Assembly: GCA_018224345.1 (NCBI GenBank) | Contig: JAGTUW010000080.1 | Coordinates: 1-28,299 of the forward strand | Length of the DNA stretch: 28,299 nucleotides | DNA from: Bacteroidota bacterium | GTDB taxonomy: Bacteria; Bacteroidota; Ignavibacteria; SZUA-365 | Reading direction: 5' to 3' | Shown here: one piece after another, positions 18,041 through 26,437 of the stretch | Position numbering within the stretch: the first letter of the stretch is position 1 | Layout: each line of letters begins with the position of its first letter | Notes under the pieces: generated by a model | The model's database searches: none | The model's input: the letters and a program-made list of their open reading frames with translations, nothing else | Told to the model about the DNA's origin: nothing | Program-made: the position numbers and the translations under genes

Positions 18041-20038
18041 TCAACGTGTGAAGGTGAAAGTATGAACTCCCTGAGCACGAAGCGAATCCTCGCGTTTTGC
18101 ACGGACTGCCGCGCGATAGGATGACTGCGACTGCGAAGATTGCGGATTGATCTCAAGAGCCTTCTCGAGCAGTCGTATCCCCTCATCGAATCGTTTCTGC
18201 TGAACGTGAATATCCGCGAGCGGCGTCATCGCCGGAGCATATTCGTCGTGCAGCGCAAGGGCCTGACTCAAATACGATTGCGCATTTGCCGTATCACCCA
18301 ATTGCAGCAGGGCCAGTCCGTATAACGTGCTCGTACGGGAAGAATAAGGGTCCTCTTTGAATGACCGCTGCAATATGCGCACAGCGCCAGGCCAGTCCGC
18401 ACGCTGCATCAGACGCGCTGCTTCGACATTGAGGGCACTGGCCGTCTGGGACATCAGATGCGTCCGGCCAGGTGTGTAGGCAAACACTTCCATTATATCC
18501 GCCTGGGTAGCATCGGAGGTAAACAGAGGGTTGCTGTTGACAACTTCCAGGTGATTCCGTCGCGCCGCGACGTACTGGATGTCACGCTGCCGAAGCTCCG
18601 AGACAAGTTCAGACATACTGCCTATAGCGGGAAGCATCGATGGACTCAATTCCCCTGTGATGTCCAATACTGGACGCCGACCATGGAACGTGATTGCACC
18701 GGGCAGATGCGTTGCTATCGTGGCATCCGGTGGCGTATTCGCCTCTATCCAGCGTGCCGCTGCGATATCGCGATGGAGTACATAACGGAAGGCACGGTAA
18801 TGCCCCTCGCGGTAAACCGGCCAATCGATGACGGAAAACAGTGTCGCAGTGGTTACAACGAGTACAACGAAGGCCAGGGACAACATACGAAACATCGGCA
18901 GGGGCAAGGCGCGTGTCAACAGAGCATGGATATGATGGAGCCCCCACATGCCCAGCAGTGCGAAAAATGGCAACGCGGGAAGCAGTGTATGTGAGTCGTG
19001 CAGAATGGGGTGGAATACAGCATACGCGGCAATCATACCGACAAGGAACAGCATGCTCATGAGAATGGGCAGGGGACGCCGGCGGATTGCATCGACAACC
19101 ACCGCCGATAATCCGAACAGAGCGAACAGGATGATCGGAGCCCAGCCGTAACGGGTGAAAAACTGCCATACACCGGATGTGAACTCGCTGGTTGCCCCTG
19201 CATAATATGCCATTTTCGCGGAGACTGTATTGACGAAGAAGTTTCCTGAAAGAACAAGATTGAATGCGGCATACGCAGTCAAAAGAAAAAGAAACACGAC
19301 AGCACCGATGGCCGTCTCGCGTCCGCTCACCGTACGTCCGTCCTGCGACCGTGGCTTGAGATCTTCGCCAACCAGAAGATGATTGTAAAACAGATGTGCA
19401 ATCGCCGCGAGGACAAAGACCAGTGCGGCGGGATGTGTCCAGAGTGCCAGTCCAGCGAAGAGAAAGAATGGAATGGAACGGCGCGACATGTAAAAATATG
19501 CCGAAGCGAGGATCAGGGCTGTGAAGAGAAGCGTCGGGAGTCCCGATACCGCAGCCGCGGCCATACGGGGAGAGAGGAGGAGGAGCACAGCCGCCACGAC
19601 CGCAAATCCTTGTTGATTTCGGAACAACCGGAGACCGAGAAGAAATGTCAGGACCACAACCACGGCGAAGGATGCAATTCCCAAAAAAAGACCCGCTGTT
19701 ACCATGTCGCCGACTATCATGTAGAGTACCGCGAGTAGCAGCACCTGCAGAGGAGCCGTCACGCCGGATGTCGCCGCAGCCTCCGAATGGGCGGCATAGC
19801 TGCCGTGCTCCACCATCGTCCGGGCATAGCTCATCGCCGTATAGGCATCGTCATACGGAAAACCACGTTCCTCCGCAGCGCCGGGCATGGGCAGAACATA
19901 AATAAATGCGGCTGTGATGGCCAGCAGCGGAAGCAGCCAACCGAATATGAGTCGGAGGCGTGGCGATAATTCCTTCACCTCCTGTTCCATGTACAGTGAA
20001 TTGCGAACGTCCGGGCTTTTCTTCTTTGGCTTACTCAT
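18041..20038 (-). CDS. GT-C-like polytopic membrane protein with C-terminal TPR repeats
   Basis: A 665-residue inner-membrane protein. A basic N-terminus (MSKPKKK) is followed by about ten hydrophobic segments. After the first one, the FPYDDAY motif (about 60-66) sits in an extracytoplasmic loop, as the DD/DE motif does in GT-C transferases that use polyprenyl-phosphate sugars (ArnT/PMT superfamily). A soluble domain follows, then about 110 residues of TPR-like helix pairs (ALNVEAARLMQRADWPGAV, then LYGLALLQLGDTANAQ, then LADIHVQQKRFDEGI). The likely role is glycosylation of envelope components, with TPRs for protein contact; the sugar and acceptor are unknown. The open frame extends to 20155. 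The ATG at 20038 is preferred because it has AGGA upstream and a natural basic N-terminus; an ATG at 20092 is also possible. It is the first gene of the operon that continues into GHL10, glnE and truA. Confidence 0.8.
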   Translation of the reverse strand: MSKPKKKSPDVRNSLYMEQEVKELSPRLRLIFGWLLPLLAITAAFIYVLPMPGAAEERGFPYDDAYTAMSYARTMVEHGSYAAHSEAAATSGVTAPLQVLLLAVLYMIVGDMVTAGLFLGIASFAVVVVLTFLLGLRLFRNQQGFAVVAAVLLLLSPRMAAAAVSGLPTLLFTALILASAYFYMSRRSIPFFLFAGLALWTHPAALVFVLAAIAHLFYNHLLVGEDLKPRSQDGRTVSGRETAIGAVVFLFLLTAYAAFNLVLSGNFFVNTVSAKMAYYAGATSEFTSGVWQFFTRYGWAPIILFALFGLSAVVVDAIRRRPLPILMSMLFLVGMIAAYAVFHPILHDSHTLLPALPFFALLGMWGLHHIHALLTRALPLPMFRMLSLAFVVLVVTTATLFSVIDWPVYREGHYRAFRYVLHRDIAAARWIEANTPPDATIATHLPGAITFHGRRPVLDITGELSPSMLPAIGSMSELVSELRQRDIQYVAARRNHLEVVNSNPLFTSDATQADIMEVFAYTPGRTHLMSQTASALNVEAARLMQRADWPGAVRILQRSFKEDPYSSRTSTLYGLALLQLGDTANAQSYLSQALALHDEYAPAMTPLADIHVQQKRFDEGIRLLEKALEINPQSSQSQSSYRAAVRAKREDSLRAQGVHTFTFTR

Positions 20039-20169
20039 TGTTCCTGTATCCAGATTCTCATTGCTCTTAATCAGGAAATATACGCTTTTCATGCGCTCCG
20101 GGGAATATCCCCCTCCCCGGCACCCCGGCACAAAGCCATTGCCATTTTCAGACATTCGACGTAGCTTAT
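20039..20169. promoter_or_regulatory. divergent intergenic region between the GT-C operon and recG
   Basis: Both neighbouring operons must start here. It contains a small perfect hairpin, GGGGA-ATA-TCCCC, at 20100-20112, nested near further CCGGGG and CCCCGG blocks. I could not assign -10/-35-type boxes with confidence, and recG has no visible Shine-Dalgarno. Confidence 0.3.
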
Positions 20170-22356
20170 ATGCTATTCAATGGGAAGAAAAGAGAATTGA
20201 CGGAGCACAACACGATACTTCCTGAACATGTTGACGTCAGCCGGTTGCCGGGTGTCGGTCCCGGACGTGCGCGCGTATTGCAGCAATCAGGCATCCATAC
20301 GGCATGGGATCTGCTCTACTATTTTCCGCGACGCTATCTTGATCGTAGCACCATCGTACCAATACGACAACTGACACTTCACGCTGGCGCGGTGGTCACT
20401 GTCGTCGGCAGTGTCGGCAATGTGGCAACCGTGCATGCGAGAAGGAAGCGTATTGTCGTGACATTGCGTGACAATCACGCTTCGATGGAACTGGTGTTTT
20501 TCCAGGGACTCTCCTACTGGCAGCAGGCATTTCGTGTGGGCGAACACATCGCGGTTTCCGGCGAAGTGCAACAATACGGTCGCAAGATCAGCATGGTGCA
20601 TCCGGATATCGACCGGCTGCAGGATGATGAAACTCTGTCTTTCATCAATACGGGTGGCATTGTCCCCGTCTATCCTTCGAATGCTGAACTCGAGAAAGTG
20701 GGTCTCAACAGACACGGCGGGTTTCGGCGGTTGATGCATGATGTGCTGCAGCTTCATGTGGCGGGCCTCCGCGATTGGTATCCCTCCACCCTGCTTGAGA
20801 ACGAGGGCCTGATCCCACTGCAGCAGGCAATCCGACATATTCATACCCCGCCTGACAATGAGGCATTGAACCTGGCGAAAGAACGGCTCATTTTCGATGA
20901 ATTTTTTATTCTTTCCCTGCAGCTCGCACTGCGGAAACGCATGCAGAGCGGCACACTACCCGGCATATCCTTTGCAGGCGAAAGTCCGACAGCGCGCGAT
21001 CTCGTCCACCGTCTCCCGTTCGAACTGACGGCGGCGCAGAAACGCGTCCTGCATGAAATCGTGGGCGACATGCGCCGTCCGCAACCGATGAACCGTCTGT
21101 TGCAGGGGGATGTGGGTTCGGGGAAAACCGTGGTCGCATTGCTGGCGATGCTGCTGGCCGTGGACAATGGATATCAGTGTGCATTGATGGTCCCGACAGA
21201 AATTCTCGCTGAACAGCATTTCCGTACGATTACCGGACTTATCGACGATCTGCGCGTCAACGTCCGCTTGCTCCTTGGTCAGCAGAGCAATACGAAAAAA
21301 CAGGAACTGGCCGCGTCGATTGCCAATGGAGACGTCCATATCGTGATCGGGACGCATGCTCTGATCCAACAGCACGTCCAGTTTCACCGTCTCGGCCTTA
21401 TTGTCATTGACGAACAGCATCGCTTCGGCGTCATGCAACGCGCAGATCTGCGACAGAAGAACGCGGCGTCCGATATGCTGATCATGACGGCCACTCCGAT
21501 CCCCCGTACGCTCTCGATGACGTTGTACGGGGATCTGGACGTGTCGTTGATCGACGAACTACCCGCCAACCGCAGACGGGTGAAAACCGCCATCCGTTTC
21601 GAAGAGGATCGCGACAGAGTGCATGATTTCCTGCGTGAAGAAGTCGCGGCCGGTAACCAGGCATATATCGTATTTCCACTTATCAGTGAATCCGAAAAAA
21701 TGGATTTGAAAGCTGCCACGGAGGAATACGAGCGTCTCCATGCAGAGGTGTTTCCGGATTTGCGTCTGGGACTGCTCCATGGTCGTCTGAAAGCGGAGGA
21801 GAAGGACCGCATCATGATGGCGTTCAAGAATCGCAAAATTGACATTCTCGTCTCCACCACCGTTATTGAAGTCGGTGTTGATGTGCCCGATGCTACAGTA
21901 ATGGTCATCGAACATGCCGAACGTTTCGGTCTCGCGCAATTACATCAATTGCGGGGTCGCGTCGGACGCAGTGACAAACAGGCGTTCTGTATTCTCATGA
22001 CTGCGAAGCGGCTGTATTTCGCGGGCAAAGCACGCACGAATGAGGAGCAGAAGGAACTCAGCGATTTGCGCCGCCGCCTTGATACGATGTACGAGAGTAC
22101 CGACGGCTTCCACATCGCAGAGGTCGATATGGAGATCCGCGGACCGGGTGATCTCTGGGGTACGCAACAAAGTGGATATCCGCTGTTCCGTATCGCGAAT
22201 CTCCTGACGCATGGACACATCCTGACCCGCGCACGCGATCACGCATTCAGTATCATCCAGGCCGATCCACAACTGCGGATGCCCGAACACGAACGCATTC
22301 GTGAAATATTGGGGCCGCGTATACGAGAGCAGATTGGTCTGTCAACTGTTTCCTGA
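20170..22356 (+). CDS. recG: ATP-dependent DNA helicase RecG
   Basis: Superfamily-2 helicase that regresses stalled replication forks and processes branched recombination intermediates. The 728 residues show the N-terminal wedge (OB) domain, starting with the VSRLPGVGPGRARVLQ helix-hairpin-like segment. The helicase motifs follow: Walker A GDVGSGKTVVAL near 311-322, DEQHRFGVMQR near 413-423, MTATPIPRTLSMTLYGDLD, and ISTTVIEVGVD-like and QLRGRVGRS motifs toward the C-terminus. The length is a little above the usual 690. The ATG at 20170 has no ribosome binding site; internal alternatives exist, so the first about 15 residues are uncertain. The rlmB gene follows 114 bases downstream. Confidence 0.96.
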   Translation: MLFNGKKRELTEHNTILPEHVDVSRLPGVGPGRARVLQQSGIHTAWDLLYYFPRRYLDRSTIVPIRQLTLHAGAVVTVVGSVGNVATVHARRKRIVVTLRDNHASMELVFFQGLSYWQQAFRVGEHIAVSGEVQQYGRKISMVHPDIDRLQDDETLSFINTGGIVPVYPSNAELEKVGLNRHGGFRRLMHDVLQLHVAGLRDWYPSTLLENEGLIPLQQAIRHIHTPPDNEALNLAKERLIFDEFFILSLQLALRKRMQSGTLPGISFAGESPTARDLVHRLPFELTAAQKRVLHEIVGDMRRPQPMNRLLQGDVGSGKTVVALLAMLLAVDNGYQCALMVPTEILAEQHFRTITGLIDDLRVNVRLLLGQQSNTKKQELAASIANGDVHIVIGTHALIQQHVQFHRLGLIVIDEQHRFGVMQRADLRQKNAASDMLIMTATPIPRTLSMTLYGDLDVSLIDELPANRRRVKTAIRFEEDRDRVHDFLREEVAAGNQAYIVFPLISESEKMDLKAATEEYERLHAEVFPDLRLGLLHGRLKAEEKDRIMMAFKNRKIDILVSTTVIEVGVDVPDATVMVIEHAERFGLAQLHQLRGRVGRSDKQAFCILMTAKRLYFAGKARTNEEQKELSDLRRRLDTMYESTDGFHIAEVDMEIRGPGDLWGTQQSGYPLFRIANLLTHGHILTRARDHAFSIIQADPQLRMPEHERIREILGPRIREQIGLSTVS

Positions 22357-22470
22357 GCATGATGCACATTGCTTTCCCGACCTGTTCCTGTCCCGGTCAT
22401 GAATCGGTCTCCGGATTATGCACTGCACGATCGTTTTTCCCGCAATCATTCTCTGTCAGCAAGAGGTGCT

Positions 22471-23193
22471 ATGTACATTCACGGCAGAAATCCCATCATC
22501 GAAGCCCTTCGGTCCAGCAGCAGGGTTGCAAAAATATTCATACGCTTCGGAACACAGGGCCATATCGTTGAGGAGATCCGACGTCTCGCGCGCAACCATG
22601 GAGTACCGGTCACACAGCTCGACAAGCAGAAATTCGATCGCCTGGGTGCGCCTCGTGAAGCGCAGGGTATCGTTGCTCTGGTGGAGGAAATCACACAGCT
22701 CTCACTTGAGGACATGCTCGCATTGCGCCACGAGCAGGATCCGCCCTTTCTCCTTGCCGTCGACAACGTCACTGACCCGCGCAATCTTGGCGCGATATTG
22801 CGTAGTGCGGAATGTGCCGGCGTGCATGGTATCATACTGCCGCAACGCGACTCTTCTCCCATCACGGATGTGGTGGTCAAAACCTCTGCAGGAGCAACCG
22901 CGCATCTCCCCATCGCCCGGGTCGGGAATCTGAACCAGGCAATGCTACGCATCAAGCAAGCCGACATCTGGATCGCAGGATTGGATGCCGAAGGGGAGAC
23001 CGATCTGCTTGACTTCGATGCCTTCCGTCCACTTTGCCTGGTCGTCGGCAGCGAAGGAAAGGGATTGCGCCCGATCATCCGGAATTCCTGCGATATTCTC
23101 CTGCGCATTCCTATGTGGGGAAAGGTGGCTTCACTCAATGCCTCGGTCGCAGCGGCCATTGCCATGTACGAAGTTCGGAGAAAGCGCGTCTGA
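22471..23193 (+). CDS. rlmB: 23S rRNA (guanosine-2'-O-)-methyltransferase, RlmB/TrmH family
   Basis: SPOUT-class S-adenosylmethionine methyltransferase; RlmB methylates the ribose of G2251 in the peptidyl-transferase loop. The 240-residue product has the N-terminal SpoU substrate-binding domain (HGRNPIIEALR) and the knotted catalytic domain with motif 1 (NVTDPRNLGAILR, 99-111), motif 2 (VVGSEGKGLRP) and motif 3 (IPMWGKVASLNASVA). The ATG at 22471 is chosen because AGAGG lies five bases upstream and because the sequence from here matches the family; the open frame begins 34 codons earlier in sequence with no homology. It ends eight bases from the convergent SDR gene. Another TrmH-type specificity cannot be excluded. 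Confidence 0.92.
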   Translation: MYIHGRNPIIEALRSSSRVAKIFIRFGTQGHIVEEIRRLARNHGVPVTQLDKQKFDRLGAPREAQGIVALVEEITQLSLEDMLALRHEQDPPFLLAVDNVTDPRNLGAILRSAECAGVHGIILPQRDSSPITDVVVKTSAGATAHLPIARVGNLNQAMLRIKQADIWIAGLDAEGETDLLDFDAFRPLCLVVGSEGKGLRPIIRNSCDILLRIPMWGKVASLNASVAAAIAMYEVRRKRV

Positions 23194-23201
23194 GCCCAGA
23201 C

Positions 23202-24683
23202 TCACGACCGCGGCGTGTCTTCTCTCGCGGCACGTGCAGCGATACGTGTGATCATCCCGCTGAAGATGAAGGCGTGGAATGGATACAGGCCATACCAGTA
23301 CATCCAGCCTGCCAGGCCTTTCGGAGCAAAATACGCAGTCTGCTGAAGCAGCGTGTCCCCCCTTTCCTGAGGCGTCATGCGAAACTCCAGCCAGGCTTTT
23401 CCCGGCACCTTCATCTCCGCGCGCAGTCGCAACATTGCATTGAATTCCACCTCCTCGACTCTCCAGAAATCCAAAGCATCGCCGATACGCAAGTCATCTG
23501 CATCGCGCCGGCCACGCCGCAAGCCCACGCCGCCGATGAGCATATCGAACATCCCGCGCAGCTTCCATGCCCAATCCATGTAGGCCCAGCCCCGATTTCC
23601 ACCCAGACCGGTACATACCCGGAACAGCTCTGCAGGAGACGCATGAACAATACGCCGGCGCCGTTCGAGAATCATACCTTCCCGCACGGTCAACGTCACC
23701 GGTGGCGTATCGCCCTGACTTGAACTCAGGGCATCGCTCCATCTGCTTTCCAGGCTCCCAACCTGCAACCGTGCCAATGCACGTTCAACGGAAACCCGGT
23801 AGCTCGCAGGACGGATATCAGGAAACAATTCAGCGGCGCGTTGATCATGCACGATATTCTCGTTGCGCAGTCCTTCAATCAAGGGACGCGCAATGACGGC
23901 AGGAATCGGTGTAACAATATTGACCCAATACGAGGAAAGACGCGGGGTGAGCAGAGGCACCCGGAGCAGCGTGCGTTTCAACCCGCGAACGTCGGCATAC
24001 AGTGTCATCATCTCACCGTAGGTGACCACATCGGCACCCCCGATTTCAATGATACGACCAGTACTCTCCGGCACGGCAAGCGCCGAGGCCAGATACTCAA
24101 GAACGTCACGTATCCCTATCGGTTGCGTTCGTGTATATACCCAGCGGGGACAAATCATTACCGGAAGCCGTTCCGTCAGATAGCGTATCATTTCAAAGGA
24201 GACGCTGCCGGAACCGACGATCACACCGGCACGGAATTCCGTAACCGGTACTCCGCCGGTTCTCAGTGCCTCGCCGCTTTCCTGACGTGATTGCAGATGT
24301 TCGGAAAGATCCGTTGCTGTTTCTGCCAGGCCTCCGAGAAATATTATGCGCTGCAATCCTGTCGCACGTGCCGCCTCGCTGAAATTTCTTGCCGCAGTCA
24401 TATCGCGTGCATGAAAATCCTTTCCTCCCGCCAGACTGTGCACGAGATAGTACGCTGCGTCAGCTCCCCGGATGGCGGGTTCGAGACTCTCCTTGTCCAG
24501 CACATCGCCGGAAACGACCTCGACGGCATCACGCCAGGGGCGACCCTGCAAACGCCCGGGATCACGAACCAGACAACGAACACGATACCCGAGCTCAAGA
24601 AGTCGGGAAACCAGACGCCCACCAATGTACCCGGTGGCGCCGGTGACAAGAATGAGTTTCGGCAAATTTTCGGACTTGTTCAT
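23202..24683 (-). CDS. SDR-family NAD(P)-binding protein fused to DUF2867
   Basis: A 493-residue protein with an N-terminal atypical short-chain dehydrogenase domain: the nucleotide-binding TGATGYIGGRLV starts at about residue 14, and GDVLDKESLEPAIRGADAAYYLVHSL gives the typical second strand region. From about residue 330 a DUF2867 domain follows (WAYMDWAWKLRGMFDMLIGG, then GDALDFWRVEEVE), ending in a hydrophobic WMYWYGLYPFHAFIF segment. Proteins with this layout are common as YbjT-like oxidoreductases; the substrate is unknown, perhaps a lipid or quinone-like compound. The ATG at 24683 has AAGGTG six bases upstream and is preferred to the GTG at 24692. It lies 211 bases downstream of the baeRF gene and may be co-transcribed. 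Confidence 0.88.
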   Translation of the reverse strand: MNKSENLPKLILVTGATGYIGGRLVSRLLELGYRVRCLVRDPGRLQGRPWRDAVEVVSGDVLDKESLEPAIRGADAAYYLVHSLAGGKDFHARDMTAARNFSEAARATGLQRIIFLGGLAETATDLSEHLQSRQESGEALRTGGVPVTEFRAGVIVGSGSVSFEMIRYLTERLPVMICPRWVYTRTQPIGIRDVLEYLASALAVPESTGRIIEIGGADVVTYGEMMTLYADVRGLKRTLLRVPLLTPRLSSYWVNIVTPIPAVIARPLIEGLRNENIVHDQRAAELFPDIRPASYRVSVERALARLQVGSLESRWSDALSSSQGDTPPVTLTVREGMILERRRRIVHASPAELFRVCTGLGGNRGWAYMDWAWKLRGMFDMLIGGVGLRRGRRDADDLRIGDALDFWRVEEVEFNAMLRLRAEMKVPGKAWLEFRMTPQERGDTLLQQTAYFAPKGLAGWMYWYGLYPFHAFIFSGMITRIAARAAREDTPRS

Positions 24684-24894
24684 ACTTATCACCTTGTAAA
24701 GTGGATGCCATCATCGCCGTTCGGCCGTAGCGAAAAAAGCAGGGAAGCGGTCACAGACAAAAGGTGCCGTACAGCGTACTGACTTCCGCCGGTCAACATG
24801 GTCGGGACTCATGACATCCGTGATGTAAAGGTCCTTGGTATGACCGCTGATGCGCAGGCAGTGGACACAGCCTCATGGCTGCAGTGCGCCAGGC

Positions 24895-25980
24895 TCAATA
24901 CCGTAGAATCAATGCGATACGATCATGCTCAGCGAGACTGCCCTTCTCTACGAACACAACCTGCCCCTGTTTGCGTAACACCTCTTCAATGACGTTATCG
25001 ACAGCATCATGCATAACGTCCGGAGGGGTGGGATCATCAACAACGGTAAGCTTCATACCGGTATTATCAACACGCCCGGGTACATGATAATCCTCTTCCA
25101 CCAGCAGCAGCCTGCCACGGCCTTCATGCGCCAGACGCCAGACTTCGATAATCGAAGAGGCATATTTTTTCTCGCCCACGGCTTTCTCGAGCTCTCCGTG
25201 GACCTTCTTTCTCTCTTCGGCCAGCTTCTCTTTCACAAGAGGCCAGACCAGCGTTGCGAGGTCATGGGCCGAAGTGTGGTCATGGTTACCCTCCAGTTTC
25301 GTGAGAACTGCGTTCCGGTAATCCGAGACCTCGTCGAAAAAAGACAGATGTCGCTCCACCCCGGCCACTGCGATGGGCAGCGGGTCGTCCACCATGAAGG
25401 TCTTGAGCAGCGAGTCCACAGAACGGAAAAACTCCCGGTGCATCTCGTCCCTGTAAGCAGATTTATTGACACCTCTGCCTCCGGGCATGGGGATTTCCGC
25501 TCCGGGGCCTTCATAGGTTGACGGGAAGCCCTCATCCTTGATCTCAGTGAGATGATCGCGCACGCCTTCGAACAGTCTTGTGGGCTGTTCACTGAGAGCC
25601 AGCGTCCAATAACGCGGCGTACGATTCATGGCGAAAACGAGGTCGCGTGTATAGAATGTCTCACCCACGACGACGCGTTCGTTGAGAGTGAACGGAAGCG
25701 AAAAGGCGCGGGCGAAATCGGGATTGATGAAAAGCGCAAGCCCGTTCGAGGAATGGCGAAAATCGATGCTCTGCACGAGTTGGTCGAGTCCCGTCAGCAG
25801 AGACGTGATATCACGCTTGCCGAACTCCCTGCGCAGACGCTCGGTCGCCTCCTTGACCAGATTCCCGAGCCGTATCGGATCCTGGCGGTTTTCCGGCGCC
25901 GTGGAATGCGTCGGCAACGTAATGGTGACCGCAGGGTAGCCTTTTATCTGCTGTAATAACTGAACATCGTGGCGATTCAT
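24895..25980 (-). CDS. baeRF-family (Balon-like) candidate ribosome hibernation factor
   Basis: A 361-residue soluble protein resembling bacterial relatives of archaeo-eukaryotic release factor eRF1 (baeRF family 3), the group to which the hibernation factor Balon belongs. Visible features: an N-terminal domain ending in WTLALSEQPTRLFEGV (about 125-140), a loop PMPGGRGVNKSAYRDEMHRE (about 164-183) at the position comparable to the eRF1 GGQ loop but without Gln, a central domain with VAGVERHLSFFDEVSDY and the conserved GNHDHTS at 231-237, and a C-terminal eL30-like domain (GRGRLLLVEEDYHVPG). Lack of GGQ fits a factor that binds the A site without releasing peptide. The start has GGAG seven bases upstream. 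It follows a small coiled-coil stress-type gene, which supports a stress role. The family assignment is from memory of motifs. Confidence 0.75.
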   Translation of the reverse strand: MNRHDVQLLQQIKGYPAVTITLPTHSTAPENRQDPIRLGNLVKEATERLRREFGKRDITSLLTGLDQLVQSIDFRHSSNGLALFINPDFARAFSLPFTLNERVVVGETFYTRDLVFAMNRTPRYWTLALSEQPTRLFEGVRDHLTEIKDEGFPSTYEGPGAEIPMPGGRGVNKSAYRDEMHREFFRSVDSLLKTFMVDDPLPIAVAGVERHLSFFDEVSDYRNAVLTKLEGNHDHTSAHDLATLVWPLVKEKLAEERKKVHGELEKAVGEKKYASSIIEVWRLAHEGRGRLLLVEEDYHVPGRVDNTGMKLTVVDDPTPPDVMHDAVDNVIEEVLRKQGQVVFVEKGSLAEHDRIALILRY

Positions 25981-26022
25981 ATAACTGCTCCATTCGTTTC
26001 TGATGCATGGGGATACTGGAAC

Positions 26023-26048
26023 GGGGACGCACGCAATGTGCGTCTCCC
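26023..26048. other. hairpin between the coiled-coil gene and the baeRF gene
   Basis: GACGCAC and GTGCGTC pair perfectly around a five-base loop (gcaat), extended by three more G-C pairs across a one-base bulge. There is no T tract on either side, so it is not a standard intrinsic terminator. It may be an mRNA processing or stability element in the 94-base gap. Confidence 0.4.
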
Positions 26049-26072
26049 GTCCGTAGCAATCGGAAGCAGGAT

Positions 26073-26378
26073 TCAGGACGTGAACTTTGACGTCAGATCC
26101 TTGACTCCATCGGTCAGTGATTTCCAGGTATCCTCGACATTATCTCTGACCTTTTCCCAGTTGTCGTCATTTGCCTTTGCCAGCTCAGCTATCTTGTTCG
26201 TACCCTTCTCGATGTTGTCTTCGAGTTTCTCGATGTTGCGGTTCATTTCGAGCTTGGCGTCCACACTGGAACCTTCGGCTTTTGCCTTCCACTGATCCAG
26301 CTTCGCATTCCATTCGTCCAACTGTGCCTTCAGTTTTTTCTGATACAGTTCCTTTTCTTTCGTGTTCATCTCATTCAT
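26073..26378 (-). CDS. small coiled-coil protein resembling the sll1863 stress-response family
   Basis: A 101-residue, highly charged, almost wholly helical protein with heptad-like patterns (KLKAQLDEWNAKLDQWKAKA, then IEKLEDNIEKGTNKIAELAKA). It ends in an amphipathic NVEDTWKSLTDGVKDLTSKF segment like those of small stress-induced coiled-coil proteins. It has no signal peptide and no membrane helix. Start choice: AAGGAG lies exactly six bases before the ATG at 26378, while it directly abuts the ATG at 26384; the first is therefore preferred. It lies 59 bases downstream of the porin gene and upstream of the baeRF gene. The exact function is unknown. Confidence 0.75.
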   Translation of the reverse strand: MNEMNTKEKELYQKKLKAQLDEWNAKLDQWKAKAEGSSVDAKLEMNRNIEKLEDNIEKGTNKIAELAKANDDNWEKVRDNVEDTWKSLTDGVKDLTSKFTS

Positions 26379-26437
26379 GTCCATCTCCTTGTGTCATAAA
26401 ACAAATTAATTAATTGTGTCCCTTCTGTCCTCCTTAC

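Noticed and set aside
23182..23196. Stem GTCTG/CAGAC at the rlmB stop as a bidirectional terminator
   Set aside because: Only five base pairs and no T run on either side.
24867..24882. Small stem-loop (acagcc/ggctgc) after the baeRF gene
   Set aside because: The stem is about six pairs including a G-U pair and is not followed by a U tract, so it is not supported as a terminator.
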